A stretch of DNA of 27,500 bases from Chondrilla cf. caribensis (lineage: Eukaryota; Porifera; Demospongiae; Chondrillida; Chondrillidae), in the NCBI GenBank assembly GCA_964020155.1, contig OZ026556.1, positions 1,437,501 to 1,465,000 on the forward strand, in the 5' to 3' direction. The notes below the pieces were generated by a model. It saw only the letters and a program-made list of their open reading frames with translations. It was not told the origin of the DNA and did no database searches. A program made the position numbers and the translations under genes. This document shows, piece by piece, positions 18,202-27,500 of the stretch; position 1 is the first letter of the stretch; every line of letters starts with the position of its first letter.

Positions 18202-19365
18202 AGGTGCTTAGCATTTTCTCTCCTATACTCTCCCATACATTGAAAAAATATTAACCACCTCCGAATATAGCTGGGGCTACGGGTTAGCTATGGAGATGGG
18301 TATTGCTTCAGAAGTTAGTTGATATCCCCAGCTAGGTTTGTCTAAAATATCAAGTTGACGCACCACCTCCCCCATGAGCTATGTAAAAAGGTGCTTAGCA
18401 TTGTTTTCTCCTATACTCTCCCATACATTGAAAAAATATTAAGCAACTCCAAATGTAGCTGAGGTTATGGGTTAGCTATGGAGATGGGTATTGTTTCAGA
18501 AGTTAGTTGACATCCCCAGCTAGGTTTGTCTAAAATATCAAGTTGACACGCCCCCTCCCCCATGAGCTATGTAAAAAGGTGCTTAGCATTGTTTTCTCCT
18601 ATACTCTCCCATACATTGAAAAAATATTAAGCAACTCCAAATGTAGCTGAGGTTATGGGTTAGCTATGGAGATGGGAATTGCTTCAGAAGTTAGTTGACA
18701 TCCCCAGCTAGGTTTGTCTAAAATATCAAGTTGACACGCCCCCTTCCCCATGAGATATGCAAAAAGGTGCTTAGCATTGTTTTCTCCTATACTCTCCCAT
18801 ACATTGAAAAAAATATTAAGCACCTCTGAATGTAGCTGGAGCTACTGGTTAGCTACTGAGATGGGAATTGCTTCGGAAGTTAGTTGACGTCCCCAGCTAG
18901 GTTTCTCTATATTATCAAGTTGACACGCCCACTTCCCCATGAGCTATGCAAAAAGGTGCTTAGCATTTTCTCTCCTATACTCTCCCATACATTGGAAAAA
19001 TATTAAGCACCTCCAAATGTAGCTGGGGCTACGGGTTAGCTATGGAGATAGGAATTGCTTCAGAAGTTAGTTGACATCCCCAGCTAGGTTTATCTAAAAT
19101 ATCAAGTTGACACACCCCCTCCCCCATGAGCTATGCAAAAAGGTGCTGAGCATTTTCTCTCGAATACTCTCCCATACATTGAAAAAATATTAAGCACCTT
19201 CCAATGTAGCTGGAATTACGAGCCACCTATTGAGATGGGAATTGTTGCAGAAGTTAGTTGACGTCCCCAACTAGGTCTGTCTAAAATATCAAGTTGACAC
19301 CCCCCCTCCCCCATGAGCTATGCAAAAAGGTGCTTAACATTTTCTCTCCTATACTCCTCCTGTAC
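18201..19365. repeat. ~187-bp satellite array, right flank (~6 units)
   Basis: Mostly subfamily 2 monomers (starts near 18266, 18453, 18640, 18830, 19018), with a final subfamily 1-like unit at about 19208 (GAATTACGAGCCACCTATTG). Same orientation as the array left of the gene duplicates. Two neighbouring units share AAGCAACTCCAAATGTAGCT, a mark of local unit duplication. Confidence 0.95.
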
Positions 19366-20008
19366 ATGTACTTATATGTATATACACTACATTCTGTATG
19401 TAAATACAGTGTGTATAGAGCTAGTGTTTTGAGGATTATAAGAAATGAAACATGTATAGTGTACGTAGTATTTTTTGCACACAGCTAGTAGTAATGTTGT
19501 ACGCATCATACAGAATGTATTGTATTGTGAATAATATACTGTACACATTTTGTACATTTATGGAGATATAGTGTTGTATATACTGTATAATATGTATCAT
19601 TCAGTATGTATGTATGTATATTATTCTGTACATTACAATGACAGGTAGACAGTGTCGTATGTAATATTATGTATGTATGTCACATAGTATCACTGCATAG
19701 CTTTATTAACTGTTGTTTCAAAGAGGCACTTGTCACCTTGAATTTACTGAGTGAATGTGATGCGTTGTAAGGTTTCACCTGTGACTGCACCTGAGCCCTT
19801 TCAGTGTTTTACCGCAACTTTGTCCGTCTTTGTATGTCGACTTGCACAAACACATCACTAGGGGTATCCAGGATGAGCTGCACACGTGGCAAAGAACGTG
19901 GTACTTTGTTCACCAGTGCTTGCAAGCTGAGGCAGTTACTCCGACAAGAGCTCTCCTTCTAAATCAATCGTCTATAGAGTCACTGTCCATGGTTGCCTGT
20001 CTGCTGCA
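19366..20008. promoter_or_regulatory. Upstream/5' UTR region of the adenylyl cyclase gene
   Basis: The left half is TACATGTA-rich AT sequence. From about 19700 it becomes less repetitive (CACGTGGCAAAGAACGTGG at 19881). Two short upstream ORFs are visible: ATGAGCTGCACACGTGGC from about 19872, ending before the main start, and ATGGTTGCCTGTCTGC at 19989, which overlaps the main ATG in another frame. If the transcript begins upstream of them, they could reduce translation. No TATA box is convincing. Confidence 0.35.
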
Positions 20009-27125
<7,117 letters not shown>

Positions 27126-27500
27126 GTGTGTACCTTCTTCACGTAGTGATGAAAACCAAATCGGTTTCCTGTTGACAGTTACAGTGTGGTATATAGTACG
27201 TATGTACATAACATAATATTATGTATATTGTATATGTTATGTACATACTATATACGTATAATAGTGTATCGGGTATCGGGTATTCTTATTTAATGTGGGG
27301 AACCGTTAGCCATAGGCTATTTAAGTGGCACCCACAATACAGTATAGTACGGTATACAGTATGTATAGTATGTATAGTATACAGCACACATAGTGTATAT
27401 ACTATAGTATTATGATATATTATACGTATATGCATATTCAGTGCAAAACTGTATTGTAGAATCCATGCAATACGTATGTATGTATACAGTATTGTAATAT
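27126..27500. other. Intron sequence to the window edge
   Basis: Presumed adenylyl cyclase intron 10. It contains TATAGTATGTATAGTATACA-type low-complexity sequence and no recognisable exon. The next coding exon (second membrane block) should lie to the right. Confidence 0.5.

Overview
The window looks like nuclear DNA of an animal. Coding sequence is split by short GT-AG introns, (TG)n and TACATG-type microsatellites are abundant, and small non-autonomous DNA transposons, a tRNA-like SINE and satellite arrays fill the rest. A transmembrane adenylyl cyclase with the animal-type C1a sequence is present. Short introns and a YY1-like motif (AAAGATGGCCG) beside an upstream start fit a sponge or other early-branching animal, but this is an inference. 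I see no prokaryotic gene, CRISPR array or rRNA.

Layout. Positions 1-3570 are gene-poor: minisatellites, foldback elements, two copies of one pogo-like MITE, a probable DDE-transposase remnant, a degraded zinc-finger-like fragment and one candidate exon of unknown identity. Positions 3571-10318 are satellite: a ~187-bp tandem repeat in two subfamilies, interrupted by a perfect 66-bp-arm palindrome and four copies of a ~360-bp repeat. Positions 10304-18201 hold a recent tandem duplication of a minus-strand multi-exon gene. Its C-terminal UBA domain resembles that of the autophagy receptor NBR1, and an upstream exon resembles half an ankyrin repeat. The right copy (B) splices into an uninterrupted 372-codon frame. 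The left copy (A) carries a stop in the last codon before a splice donor and has lost the end of its UBA domain. The ~187-bp satellite resumes at 18201-19365, so the duplication is enclosed by satellite, with a 38-bp piece of a third gene copy at the right junction.

Positions 20009-27125 (plus strand) hold the first ten coding exons of a class III membrane adenylyl cyclase: six transmembrane segments, the complete C1a half of the catalytic core and most of a long Ser/Pro-rich C1b linker. The gene continues beyond the window, where the second membrane block and C2 domain are expected. Its introns carry pogo-like MITEs, two of them with tandemly amplified segments inside, a foldback, and a 31-bp minisatellite whose last unit supplies a splice acceptor.

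The two genes have no evident functional link. The strongest observations are the asymmetric decay of the UBA-gene duplicates inside satellite DNA, the perfect palindrome at a satellite inversion, and the amplification of MITE sequence into minisatellites.
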